Source of the DNA: Theocolax elegans
Taxonomy: Eukaryota > Arthropoda > Insecta > Hymenoptera > Cerocephalidae
Direction of reading: 5' to 3'
NCBI GenBank assembly: GCA_026168455.1
Contig: CM047425.1
Location: 94,181,580 to 94,245,579, forward strand
Length of the DNA: 64,000 nucleotides
Positions within the stretch are counted from its first letter, which is position 1. Every line of letters starts with the position of its first letter. Below, in pieces: positions 40,901-53,143 of the stretch. The notes below the pieces were generated by a model. The model had not been told where the DNA came from and made no database searches. It saw only the letters and a program-made list of their open reading frames with translations. The translations under genes were made by a program, and so were the position numbers.

Positions 40901-41702
40901 GATGAACACATTCGAGCACTTTGCCTCTGCCACGCAATATGGGATATGCTTGTCTTTAACGCTTACAATATGGAAATTCTTCACATTTGATCCTGTTCGA
41001 ATTATAATTCATCCTTATATATTTCCAGTTTAAATATATATACATTCAAAATCTCTTATCTTTTTTAGTATTTCATTTTACTCTACATTCTGTTTATATA
41101 TATATTATAAAATAATATTAATCATTCAATACTTGAATTTTTAGACTGGTTACTGACCACCTTTACTTACAACATTAATTAATCTATGCTGTCTCAATTC
41201 ATTTAGTGACTAGTTATAAATATATTTAAAATAAAACATTTTATATTAACTGCGTTAATATATTCAGTTAATAGTAAGAATTAAATAATATACTGATCGG
41301 AATCCAATGATTCTTTCAAGCATGAAAATGTCTAAATTAAGAATTCTTTGTATAACAAGTTACACAGACGCAACCGCTTAAATATTGTAAAACATGACTT
41401 TTGCAGATTTAACCCCAATTTAAGTGTAAATTTAGCGGAATTAAAATCGCTTAAAAATGCGGCGTCGGTAGTCATGAGAACGGTAACGACGAATAGAATA
41501 GTTATTCATTCAAAACGTTAAATTTTTTATAATGTAAATACACTTAATGTAAATTTCTCTTACACAATGTACTAACTATTCAGCGTTTGCTGGCACACTT
41601 ACATAAAATGGTATCATCATAGTTTTTTTTAGTACGATACTATATCTCTATACATGTATACCACCTAAGTAATCATGGATTTATAACAGTCCTAAAATTG
41701 AT
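40901..41702. other. AT-rich non-coding DNA
   Basis: Nothing recognised. Confidence 0.55.
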
Positions 41703-41715
41703 TTAAAAAGTATTT
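41703..41715. repeat. SINE target-site duplication (3' side of element)
   Basis: ttaaaaagtattt adjoins the poly-T (element tail) and is an exact copy of 41,938-41,950. Confidence 0.9.
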
Positions 41716-41937
41716 TTTTTTTTTTTTTTTTTTTTTATTATTTTAACGTCGCTTTTTTTATGCTCCCAAACCGGTGCTAATCAGCGACGGAGGTCATACG
41801 ATGTCTTGGTGAAGAAAGCACTTGGTGAAAATACATTCGCCAGTGGTGCTTGTATCAATCGGCCGGGGCCGGGAATCGAACCTGGGACCTCCAGATTACG
41901 AGCCCGACGCCCTACCGACCGAGCCATCGCAGGCCTC
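41716..41937 (-). mobile_element. tRNA-derived SINE
   Basis: On the minus strand the element starts with a tRNA-like head. It has an A box TGGCTCGGTCGG (41,915-41,926 on plus) and a perfect B box GGTTCGATTCC (41,872-41,882), the internal RNA polymerase III promoter. A tRNA-unrelated body follows, then an A-rich tail, seen as a T run from about 41,716 to 41,736 on plus. The anticodon-loop position reads CTCGTAA. The element is bounded by a perfect 13-bp duplication, ttaaaaagtattt, at 41,703-41,715 and 41,938-41,950, the hallmark of L1-type target-primed insertion. The intact duplication and long tail suggest a fairly recent insertion. The parent tRNA cannot be fixed by eye. Confidence 0.92.
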
Positions 41938-41950
41938 TTAAAAAGTATTT
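41938..41950. repeat. SINE target-site duplication (5' side of element)
   Basis: ttaaaaagtattt adjoins the tRNA-like head and is an exact copy of 41,703-41,715. Confidence 0.9.
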
Positions 41951-42179
41951 GAAACATTATTTCATATACATTTTGACTAATTAATATAAGGTTATTTTTC
42001 GTCATTCAACAACCTAACTTCTAACTTTATAACACAAAATTATATAAAGCAATAAGTGTTTAATAAATAGGAAAGAAACAATTTTCTAGTTATAAAATAA
42101 TTTAAATTCCAAGTGCTCATTCGTAAAAACGTTACTCTCTAGGTAAGTGCCCATTCATTCTTCTTACTTTTCATTCACA

Positions 42180-42354
42180 GTACATCCCGCACATAACCCA
42201 CAAGCAGAACCGAAGGACCCTACTCGAAAAGCAGAAACTTGGTACGACCACTTTTCCATTTCTCTGATTAAATTCTCGGGAGCTTGCGAGAGATCGGCTC
42301 GCGCGTGAGGTTAAATCAAAAGCCAAAAAAAGAAAAGGAGATGGAAGGAGAAAC

Positions 42355-42410
<56 letters not shown>

Positions 42411-42900
42411 CGTTGTAGTGGCCTGGCTCAAGGGCGGTGCAGATTAACAGGCCACAACTCGCGCGGGAGAGACGCGAGGGATGAAAGGGGTGGTGGATGA
42501 GAAAGGAAGAGGAAGCGAGCGGGAGAGAACGAGCGCGCGACGGCCTCAGTCATAAAACAACGGTCGCAGTCTGCTTGTTACCCAGTCGCCGTAAACTCCG
42601 GGTATGAATCTGAATTATGGAATTATATGGCGCAGTAACTCATATCCTTGGCGCGTGTAGGGTGGGCCGAGCGACCCCCTTAAATCATGGGCTACATTCG
42701 TTTGCAGGCGTACGCGAGCGAGCGAGCGAGCGAGCTTTCGCTCGTGTGTGCGGATGTGCGAAACGTCGCGAATCCTCTCGTATATACGCGCAAAACCCTC
42801 GACGTGTACGCGGTGAGAGTGACTCTATACTCTATACTCTACGCTCCCTCTCTCTCTCCCGCTCTATAGACGAGAATTTCGGAGGAATCTAAAGGGAAAT
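42180..42900. promoter_or_regulatory. GC-richer island with GA and (GCGA)n tracts
   Basis: A (GA)n tract (42,357-42,408) is followed by CG-rich DNA. An ATAAA core (cagtcataaaacaacgg) lies near 42,546-42,562 and a short (GCGA)n array at about 42,715-42,732. It is about 1.1 kb upstream of the receptor gene. Whether it acts on that gene is unknown. Confidence 0.3.
42357..42408. repeat. GA microsatellite
   Basis: An uninterrupted (AG)n tract of about 52 bp. Confidence 0.95.
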
Positions 42901-43964
42901 GCTTTCGTGTGAGCTGTTAACTCAAGGATTCTGTGTTGGAATATGGACGGATTATTACCTTTCCTGTTTTGGACAGTTGGGTTATTGCACTTTTACCAAA
43001 TTGATTTTAAACATAGACATAGCGGCGGACCCGGCTACTTGTACGATAATATATCTTTCTCGTTTCCACGTTCATTATTATTTTACGTAAGATCCATTCA
43101 TTACAAAGACGTACTATTCGTCGATAAATGATACTTCGTTGCTTTTTCCTCTTTTGTAACATGTCTAAATTATAATTTTAACAACTTAAACTATGCAACA
43201 CCGTTTGTAAATCAAAGCGGCGTCTATATATGCTTTTATTTCTATATAATTTTTTGTTGCGGCTAACTAGGATCTCGAGTCCTTTGCCGCTCAATAAAGA
43301 CGATTGAATTCAATTCTATTTTGTACACTTATAAACCGAATTTCAGAAATTAATTTTTTAAACGATTAAAACACTTTTATAATCGATCTTTCAAAGTAAA
43401 TTAATTTTAATGTTCCGACATAAGTAACGTAATCGGATAAATTTACCGCACACGTACTGGCGCCACATAATAATCACTGATTTATAGGTTGATACAACAT
43501 TTATAACAATATCGTAGTTTAAATTTATGGTAAATAAAAATATACACATTTAGCATATTAGCTTTCTCGACGATTAACCATTTATTTATTATGACGAATC
43601 ATTCATCATTAATGTCGATACTTTTATTAGTCGCACAGACAAATATGATCAAATATACAGTTACTAATTCTAAATATAATGCATTTATTTTATGAACCGT
43701 TTGTAATACATAAAATATTGGCAGTATCGGTTATTTTTCACTAAGTATTTACTTTGTCGAGGCAGTTAATTTTTAATACCTTGAGTGAACTAAAATATAT
43801 TAATAACAAAGCTTGAAATAACAGTTAAAGTCGCTAGTAATACAGATTATGCTGTATAATATGTGTACGTAACGTCGAAAATAACGGAACAAACAAAAAT
43901 TCACAATAAACATTAATAAAAAATAATTACCATTTTACTCACCTATTTTTATACTACTTTAAAA
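42901..43964. other. AT-rich upstream region of the receptor gene
   Basis: No upstream exon, TATA box or repeat can be assigned with confidence. Confidence 0.5.
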
Positions 43965-44033
43965 ATGTACTTAGTGCGTATAAATATTAGTATATTATTG
44001 CAATTTATATCATTGTTTAGTACGGTACAAAGT
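43965..44033 (+). other. Signal peptide of the IR gene
   Basis: MYLVRINISILLQFISLF followed by STVQS is a typical cleavable signal: a short positive start, a hydrophobic core and small residues before the likely cut near residue 23. It supports 43,965 as the true start even though the following frame shifts. Confidence 0.7.
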
Positions 44034-45744
44034 TCTTGGTTTAATTTGCTCTCGTCGCAGATTTTAAACAGTATAAAACCTTATCAAGTGACTTTTTTTA
44101 TGTGTGACATTCGAAATGAATTATATTACTGTGCAAGAAAAACTTATACGTACGATAAATCAATATGTTCAACCGATTAGAATAATTGATACACAAAATT
44201 TAAGTATTCAAAGAAATATTGATATCTTGAGTTCGCCAATTTTCAACAATCCACGAAAAGTAGCATTAAATATTCTAATGTGTAATAATAATTTTGATAA
44301 CGTTGTACAATTAATTGACACGCTTAGTCAAAAAGGTTGGAATCGTCAACGACCGCAGTGTTTAATAATTTCTATCGGCAGTGATTCTACTATAAAGAAT
44401 TCAACATCATTAATTCTGAAATATGCATGGAAGAGAAAATTTTTAGACTTTTCTGTCTTGTCTATTAATACGAATGAAAGCATAAACTATGCAGTACCTA
44501 TTTTGTACCATCTCAATCCATTTCACAATATAATAAATCAGGTGATATTTGACATTACAGTTAAAATTTTTCCAAATAAATTGAAAGATCTAAATGGGTA
44601 TCCCATGCATTTACCAATAGTAAACTATCCACCAAATATAATAATGAAGAAACACAGCAATGGATCCGTAGAAATTGATGGGACGAATTATCTACTAATT
44701 AAATTTATATTAAATAGAATGAATTTCACAATAAAATTTCCCGTAGAATTAAAATTACTGAATGTATCATCGATCGAAAGTCGTAAAATTACTACCAATT
44801 GGTTACACAATGGTACTATAAACATGTTCACAATAACGTCGCCAGTGTCTATGGTAGCAACAAATACATACGTTTTTATCGAGGGTGATTGTTACGACAT
44901 TGTTGCGTTTGTTCCAATTCTATTTATCCATAATCTAGACGTACCCTTGGAAATTTTATTTGTTTCATTGATTATTCCTACAGTTATAATTATTTTAAAC
45001 TACATTATACAATTATTTGCCAAATCAAAAGAGTGGTTAAAAGTGTTCGATATCATTCAACTATTACTAGGTGCATCCATTACTTATAATCTTAATAGGT
45101 TATCCAACAAATTTATCTTTTTAACTATAGTATGTGTATCTGTGATTTATTCGAATGTTATTTATTTAAACATGATGAGTTTTAAAATCCAACTAGGTGA
45201 AGTTCAGTTTAATAGTTACGAGGACTTACTCGAAACTAAATTACCTATTTACGTATCTGAATATGTTTTTCATCGTGTATTTTCAAATGTTTCCAATAGA
45301 GATTTACTCGAATTAGGTAGAAAAGTTCGACAATTTAATAATCGTATAGAATGTTTAAATAAACTAATGAAAGACAAAAATGTTATATGTACTGGAAATC
45401 TTCAACATAGTGAGGATTATATTAAAAAAGTTCAAACGTTAAGTGAGTCAGCAGGAATAAAAATTGCGAAACCCCCATTGACTTGTGAAAAATTAGCTTA
45501 TGTTTTCGAAGCAGGGTCTCCATACCTTGAGATATATTCTGAAATATTACGAAATATTTTTGAATCCGGAATTATAAAAGTATTAAATTTAATGGAAAAA
45601 TCACATAAAGTACTTCAATACGCACCAAAAAAAGAAGAGGATAATAACGATAATTTAACGTATCATCTTTTGAAAATGTTAATCGTTGGTTACATATTAT
45701 CCACTGTCGTATTTTTGTCTGAGTTATATATTGCAAACAGATAG
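43965..45744 (+). pseudogene. Divergent ionotropic receptor (IR) gene with one frame break
   Basis: IRs are variant ionotropic glutamate receptors in dendritic membranes of insect sensory neurons, used for smell, taste and related senses. Frame 1 starts at ATG 43,965 with a hydrophobic signal peptide (first ~23 residues) and runs to a stop at 44,178. The main frame, open from 44,092 to TAG 45,742-45,744, is one base out of register, so the break lies in 44,092-44,177, which includes a T7 run (44,093-44,099). Counting residues from 44,104: S1 lobe about 162-280, with a GYP...YPP motif and an mNFT motif at 206-209; M1 282-306; pore loop 313-330; M3 336-357; S2 360-515; M4 519-541. The canonical glutamate-binding Arg in late S1 is not seen, as in many divergent IRs. 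It is single-exon. The long intact main frame suggests a recent mutation, an assembly or base-calling error, or an unseen tiny intron. It is typed pseudogene because of the break but could be functional. Confidence 0.85.
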
Positions 45745-45861
45745 AATTTATAGTTCTTATAGTTACATAAACTATTACAGTATATAAATAATTTAGTAAA
45801 TATACACTTACAGTTAATAATGAGTATTTTTACATTATGTAATAATTTATATTTTGAAAGT

Positions 45862-45994
45862 TGATCGTATTTTTTTATATTCTATATGCAAAAAAGTATT
45901 ATTAATTGCTACTGTACAAAGTAATTGGATATGTACTTTCTCGAAAAATTTAACGAATTTGAAACCTCATCAAGTAACGTTATTTTTTTTATGA
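45862..45994 (+). pseudogene. Relic 5' exon fragment of a second IR
   Basis: A frame ending at TGA 45,992 contains TVQSNW (from 45,911) and KPHQVTLFF. These match TVQSSW and KPYQVTFF at the start of the intact neighbour in order and spacing, apart from one missing codon. DNA similarity extends over about 90 bp and ends at a T8 run where the neighbour has T7. A hydrophobic KKVLLIA precedes it, equivalent to the signal-peptide core. No in-frame ATG is obvious and no similarity is seen beyond the T run. It is the decayed remnant of a tandem paralogue, about 170 bp after the intact gene's stop. A partial duplication that was never complete is the alternative. Confidence 0.75.
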
Positions 45995-46780
45995 ATAATG
46001 CCATATAAACATTTCATACCATTGAGTAAAACTGAATTATTGGTAAAATGAAGTAAAATGGTGAAATAAAAACAATTTTTCAATTTTATATTCTTCAATT
46101 TAAATATTTCTATAAATTTAATTAAATAGTACCGCAAAATGTATACATAGTTATTTTATAAAAATAAAACTGTTCCGTAGTAAACGAATACAAAACCAAT
46201 ACGTCATTGATTAATTAGAAGAAATTGTAATGAGTAATCCAACCTGATTTTAAAATTCTAATATAATTACATTAAAAATATTTATTTATGGACAGCAGCA
46301 ATTAATTTATTAAATACATTAAATAGTAGAACTGTTGCACTAATTTAAAGCAATCATTATCTTAATGCTAACTGCATAATGTACAAGTTACACTTTTTGT
46401 AACTTAAAAGAAATCAATTATTTAAACCTTCACGTCGTTCAAGACATGATAATTTTTACTAACTAAAAAATTACTTAGACATGATTACTATACCTCTAAA
46501 GAAACATAATATGCACTTTACCATGATTATGTTTATAGCACATAACTATTTAGAACAAGCATTGACAATACGAACAAAAATAAACAACTTTTGTCAGCTT
46601 ACACTATTTCAAAAAAAGTATAAAATGCACGTTAATAAATTTAATTCAATAAAATACACGTAATAGATAATTTGAAAAAACCATGTAACTGAGCCAATTA
46701 GAAAGTTTGTTAAAATATATACGAAAGAGAAAAATCGAAAATTCGAAAAGCAACTCGTTAAAAAATACCAAGGAAGAAAA
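45995..46780. other. AT-rich non-coding DNA
   Basis: No further receptor sequence or other gene is recognised. Confidence 0.55.
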
Positions 46781-47110
46781 TGACGAGACGAACATCTCAC
46801 GAGTATCCAAAGTTGACGTAACTCTCTCGACGCGCTGGACCTCATAAAAGCCAACTATCTCTCCCCTTGCGGGTTCTATACTCGTACGTTAAGTCCACAG
46901 CCGGGTATAGGCGCCGCCGTGTAGGTCCGTGAGGCCTTGCACCGGACGTTAATGGCTACCATAAAGATGTGCGGCTACGAGAGAAGCGCGCGCGATCGCC
47001 GTTTCTGCCGCTGGCCGATGATACATGTGCCCGTCCTGGCTTTGATAGCTCGATGATTCACTGCTCGACGGCGTATGATTGAAGTAGCCTTTGAGCTTTT
47101 TCACCCTCTG
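46781..47110. promoter_or_regulatory. GC-richer island
   Basis: CG-rich, with the ATAAA core taccataaagatgtgcgg near 46,958-46,975 and no credible coding frame. It lies about 1 kb downstream of the receptor locus. Regulatory function is inference. Confidence 0.25.
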
Positions 47111-49880
47111 TACACTTTTTTACCCAAGGACAATAATTTTCTTCTTATTATTGTGCGTATTGCTTATTGGTTTTACAAGGCTGCAATTTCGTTAATTAAG
47201 ATAATCAGCGAGATGAAAGTGGCCTGTTAACTGGTCAACCTACGTCTGTTAAGGTCTTTTTTATTTTATTATAAAATATAATTTTTTCACGAGATTCTTT
47301 AAACAGATATATAATGTGGAAATCAACAGTCGATAGCAATTATTGTAATGCGTATTAATATCAATGTTCTGCATTCGATTGAAGATAAATGTAATGTAAA
47401 TTAGAATAAGTAAGAACAACTTGTATAAACTGTCAATTGGTATTATTATTGTCATTAATTAAAAATAAAACTTACTTTATGTATTTGTATTGACTCCTTT
47501 CTGCGTCCTTCAAAAGTATGAGTGCAGTTTACTTGTTAAAATTAACGCTTTTCGTAATCGATATTCATTACCAAATGTGACCAATCTATATTATTATCTT
47601 ATTGCATGTAAATATCTCACTAGTTATACTTACACTAATACTCAAATGTGCAAATAGATTATTACAAAAAATTATCTTTATTTAATCATTCGAAAATTCT
47701 TACGTATAATTATGTAGAAGACTATCCATATTCCCCACAATAATTCTATATTTAAAACATTTTTTACCGACAAATCAAACATATTTTCTTATGTATTTAC
47801 CTTTTTTAGGAATAATTATTTTTAATAATAAGCAAATTCTACACATTAATATTTTAAGTGATATTTTAATTGAGCAAAATAAAGAGAGAGACATACATAA
47901 AAATCATTGTAATGTGTGAAAAACCATTCTGTAAAGTTCCTTGGCAAGTGCTAATTAATATACAATTATTTAAAGCTTAATAAAGATTTAAAATATACAA
48001 AGGTATCTATAAAGTCATTTAAATGAAAATGTTTCTTGATCAATAACAATCTTAATGATATCAATAATAATGCATAATGCTAACAGCCACGAACGATAAA
48101 ATCATTGAAAAACATTATTAGCTTATAAATCAAACAAATCATATACTAATTTTTATATTTCCGAGGTATAGAGGAATGCAGTATAACATTATAATAGAAT
48201 CATAAATTATCAATTTGCAATTCTATATCAAATCTATGTGGGTATTGTGACAGGTTTAAAGTCAATAATAAACGTCAAATTAATAACCAACACTTTTCAT
48301 TTATTAGCGTAGCCTTTTTTGTATATTCCAATAATATAATCAATGGCATCGCCGTTTTCCGGAATCGAAAAAAAAAATAGAAACATAAAAATAATCACGC
48401 ACACACACACGCATGCACGCGCGCGCGCAATTCTATTCGTCGCTCTTAATTCAATGTTAATAAACTATACTTTATTACGGTAATCAATAAAACGGCTATT
48501 GCGAATCGTCGTAAATCATATAGCTCGAAACGCTAAAACGTAAAGTCTTACGAAACTCCCGCCCACGCGTTTTAACTCGCACACTCGCTCCGACACAAAG
48601 ACAACACCTGTAAGCTCTTAAGACATCGTTTTACAAGCTATCGTTTCAACATCTTGTCGAACCTTTTGATAATTCGCATTTAATAGAGTTGCGTTCAATC
48701 TTGATTTCATCTGCATTCAGACACCCACCAGCCAATCTTTTATGCGCAACATATATAAGAAGCAAATTATTCGTTTCTCGTAAAAGTATATATATACCTA
48801 TATGTATATATATATAATGTTCTTCACCTATATCACGTTGATCGTTAGAGCAGATAAAGTAACACCCTTCGACGATTCCACGTAGAATAAAATACCATTT
48901 GTTACGTCCAAAGTGTTAAACGTTCTGCTAACATCTTTACAATTTATATATATATATATATATCTTATGAAACTAATTACAATCTATTGTTTGTTATACG
49001 CCAACTATACCTGTCTTTCCCTGTGATTGTAATTTCGAAACGAAATGTACTCCTCGGGAGATGATGCAAATTACCGATGATTTTTTCATTTCATCGCTTA
49101 TGATTCTTCATTATGCGAGTGCGCTATGTAATTAAGTGTATATTGCAAGTAAAATGATACAAGAGTAATTTGTAAATGACGTTGGTAGATTATTATTCAT
49201 CGATTGATACAGTCGAACAGATAACATTTAAATCGAATTTATGAGATATAGTCATCTTTAACAAAAGTAGACATTTAAATGTAAGTTCAAATGGTAATTC
49301 TGATAATTAAGAATAAACTGTGGTTATTATAAATGTTTTTATTGTTTTTAATCGAAGCTAATCAATAACAGAAAAGAAAATAATTTAACCTGTAAGAGTT
49401 TTCTCTTCTCCCAGCTGTTTCAACTATTGCACAAGGTTAATATAGGTAAATATATATATTAATAAGAAGAAATGAAAGTGATACATACTGCACTTATTAC
49501 ATGAAAAAATGATGTTGCATTACTAGATAATACAGTTATTGTAAAACATGCGCATGTAATTAATCAATTACATGACAATTTATGACATACACATTTACGC
49601 ATTGAGAGCGTATAGATAATCATTTCGATTATAAATTTTGTTGAACATACATCGTAAAGCAGAGACAAGATTGTATCTCACCATCTAAATAAGAAACTGA
49701 TACGATATAAATGCTAGTTTTCTTTATTATCAATATGGTAGTAATTGTAATTGCAATTTACAATACATGTATGTATAAAAGTATACTTAATACCTTTATA
49801 AATGACGCGGTACAAGCCATAACCACATGGATGAAAATAAAGAAAATATTTTCTAATCCCGATAACCACGTGGTTGATAA
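47111..49880. other. AT-rich non-coding DNA
   Basis: It contains a CA/CG alternating tract at about 48,399-48,429 and TA runs near 48,787-48,817 and 48,947-48,963. The 70-residue frame at 49,711-49,923 starts hydrophobically but has no recognised domain. No gene is called. Confidence 0.55.
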
Positions 49881-50260
49881 TTGCTTAAATCTTTTCTTCC
49901 CTGGGGCGCTCGAATTACATTAACAGTGTAACAGTCACTAGTGGGTCTACATAAACTTAGACGTTTGACGACAACCCGTCACACAGAAAACTCTTATATA
50001 GCCTGAGTATCTTCCTTCAAGGGGCGCACGTTATCGCAGACCCAGAAAAATGGTGTCGTAAGTTAAATCGGCCATACACCGGAAGCACACGACGAAGAAG
50101 AGTATATATGGGAGGTGGATGTAGATAGCCGGTGTAAAGATCGTCGTGAGACGTTAAGGATACTCCGACGGTGACGTAAACCTGTCGCTCGTAAACAGTT
50201 GCAAGCCAGGAGGAAGCTGTAAAAAAAATAGTAGAATCAAAACGAGCAGGATGTCACGCA
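49881..50260. promoter_or_regulatory. GC-richer island
   Basis: A moderately GC-rich stretch without a coding frame, between two very AT-rich blocks. Regulatory function is inference. Confidence 0.2.
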
Positions 50261-51650
50261 GCTGTCCTTTTCAATGTATTAAGTAAGTATACATCGACTA
50301 GATGAAGAACAGTTTTTTTTTTATATAATCTTATCAATACTTTTTCATATTATTATGATGAGAAACATTATGTATACTTAAAGTTAGATTATTATTACTT
50401 GACTGCGTAAAAATTTCAATTTCAATAGCTGAAATTAACATTTATATCTGCTGCGATAATCAACAAAATGTTTTACCTAACAACTTAAAAATTGTACCTA
50501 TTATCGTAAATTCTATAACAACATTACCAAATGTCCAATTTTATGCGTGGAGTTAATTTGATAATAAAATTTTCAATTACAATGGCAAATATAAATACAC
50601 ACATTCATATAATGCATTCGCTGCAGGAACATTTTATAATCATCTTTTTCTTGCGCATATTTATTTTAATATTTAAACAATTTTAATATCATTACTTTTA
50701 ACTTATAAAATATTATACGTCAATTTTAAGATTAATATTTTTATCGCCATCAGACAATTAAATATCTAGCATATTGACATAACTATATAGATTTCTTGGC
50801 GTAATCGTAAAGATATTAACTACAAAAATTTTAAAATTCATTTCCTTTTACTAAATTTATTCATAAATCAGAAATAGTATAAATTGTGCAATATTGGAAA
50901 CACGTTTTAGATATTGAATAAAATTATTTTAATAAAAGAATTTTTTTATTCGACACGATGTAGTTTTATTACTCAGTTATAAAATTTTTCATTCATTTTA
51001 TCAATACTTTTTGCAAATACTTAGTTACTTTTTTAAACTGCAACCTAGTTTATGTAACATAAAACAAACTAACGTTACAACAATTATTCGAATAGAACGT
51101 ACATTTCTACTATTAATACAAATTTATTGTATAGAAAGAATTTAATTATATTTCGGTTCAATACTTATTTAATATATACATGGTTAAAAATTTATTGAAT
51201 AAAAATATAGTTTAATAACTTCGACGTGCTCACTTTTTTACTTTTCCTTCGTATTTCTTATTATTATAAGAATTATATAATATATTTATACTACAACGTG
51301 TATGTTCCATTTTTACTTAAATAAATTACTATCAGTTTTTTCATTACTTTATCCGATTTTAAATAACTTTGTAATAATATAATCCTTTTTATTCATTTCA
51401 ATTAAAATCTTATATTTATTGATAAGTATACATGAATTTCGTTGTTTATCAATTTACAATGAAAATTTGTCTCGTGAATCGAAAATAAACTTTCCTCGTA
51501 TACAAATACACATTAATATACATTAAATTAATCCATTGAATTATTGACTAATTAAATATTACAAATTTAAAAGAACTCCGACTAATGTCAATAAATAATA
51601 CTTAATATACATAACTGTCTGATGAAACGAAAGAAACACGTAGTTTAGTT
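50261..51650. other. Very AT-rich non-coding DNA
   Basis: No open frame of note, RNA or repeat is recognised. Confidence 0.65.
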
Positions 51651-52180
51651 TACGTAGCTGGGTTCCCTAGAAAAATTAAAATAAAACTGAACCGACAAAA
51701 CGCAGTGCCAGTAATGCAGCGTTTAACACATAAAACTCATCGTTAAAAAAAGAATCCGACGGACAAAAAAGCGGGAGGCCACATACAAATCTATAGGGGT
51801 CGACAACAACAACAAGGAAAAAAAGCACATCCACGAGGTGGCAATAAAAAGTTATATTTTAGACGAGGCGCTGCACTAAAATACCAAACAGCTTCGGCTG
51901 GGTGTATAGGTAGTATCATCGTAAAACCTCCCGCGCGGGAAAACACATCAATCTACGTCTCTCCCACTTTTCCTAAGGAAATCGGAGATTTGACGCGTAC
52001 GCGTGAGGCTATACGTGCCTCGTATATAATTCTCGTGGTGTGTCTCCTTTATCTTTCTTTATCTGTTTTTCTTTTTCCTTACCCTTGAAGCTTTCATTTT
52101 TCTTACGCTGCGTGTAGGCTTCGCGAGAGGCTGTCGCGTTGAAAGCTTAATTGACTAGGGCCACGTGTCTTAATACGGTC
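51651..52180. promoter_or_regulatory. GC-richer island
   Basis: No coding frame. It includes a cacgtg palindrome near 52,162-52,167. Regulatory function is inference. Confidence 0.2.
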
Positions 52181-52890
52181 ATGTCTCTTCGTTAGGTAGG
52201 AGATAAAATTGTAGTTTTATTCCTGTGTGATGTTTAACTGCTCTTTGGTATATCATCGAATACTCGACTCAACTTATATATATATATATATATATATATC
52301 AATAAGCAACATTACTTTAATAAATGTAATGGAATTACAACTATATCTATATCTTTTTATAATCTGATATCAGAAAATTTTCAGTGAAACGTCAGAAATC
52401 GTAATGTATTTTATTTTCATATTTTTTAAAGAAATAGCATAATAGAAGAAAAGATTATGAAAAATATTTTTGATTATTAGAATTTATTCAAATGTTGATT
52501 ATTACGTATTTTGGTTAGTTACATTCATAAATCTACTTGTATAAACATTTAATAGAAACCGTATCGAAAATGGTGGAGGTATCGTTAAATCCACGTACGA
52601 ATTGCATGTTATAAATAGTAAAAAAATAATTCTAATATTTCATTAAACGTCACAGGAAAGCAAATGTTAAATGCGAAATTTACGACATCATCAATAGTTA
52701 CAGAATGCATTAACGACAGAAATATCTCTCCCCAAAGTATCAGCATAATTAACGAGACAATAAAAGCTCTCTCATTTTGAAGGCACTTTATGCACACGTA
52801 TACTCGAATTCCAAGTTTCCCTCTCATAAAAAGATGAAAGAAACAATAAAAAAAAAAGCTAAAGAGTATGCTAAGCTCATCCGAAAATGA
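52181..52890. other. AT-rich non-coding DNA with TA microsatellite
   Basis: A TA run lies at about 52,274-52,299. Nothing else is recognised. Confidence 0.55.
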
Positions 52891-53105
52891 ATTCGACGTC
52901 GTGAAGTTTTGTGTGGCGTCGTGTGTCCCCAGGCGTCGGAATCAATTAAACGTCGCTCGCTCGGCGGACAAATTTTTCAGCGCGGAAACGAGCGCCCGGG
53001 CAGAAAGAAAACGAAGAAAATAAACAGTGACAAACAAGAGGAAGATTAAGAGAATGAAAGGAGGAAATGTCAGGGAGCGCGAGGGTAAGCGATAGGACAC
53101 TGAGA

Positions 53106-53143
<38 letters not shown>

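Noticed and set aside
41862..41937. Functional tRNA gene
   Set aside because: A and B boxes are present but the region continues into a SINE body and A-rich tail inside a target-site duplication, and no full cloverleaf was confirmed.
41781..42005. 74-residue minus-strand frame with RSVGRRARNLEVPGS
   Set aside because: It is the tRNA-like head of the SINE translated, not a protein.
42138..42179. Tiny intron from aggtaagt to cattcacag
   Set aside because: About 38 nt is shorter than normal insect introns and no coding frame joins across it.
44101..44138. Micro-intron explaining the receptor frame break
   Set aside because: The only GT...AG pair near the break would give an intron of about 35 nt, too short to be credible without transcript evidence.
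49711..49923. 70-residue frame with a hydrophobic start like a secreted peptide
   Set aside because: No processing sites, no cysteine pattern and no upstream or downstream support.
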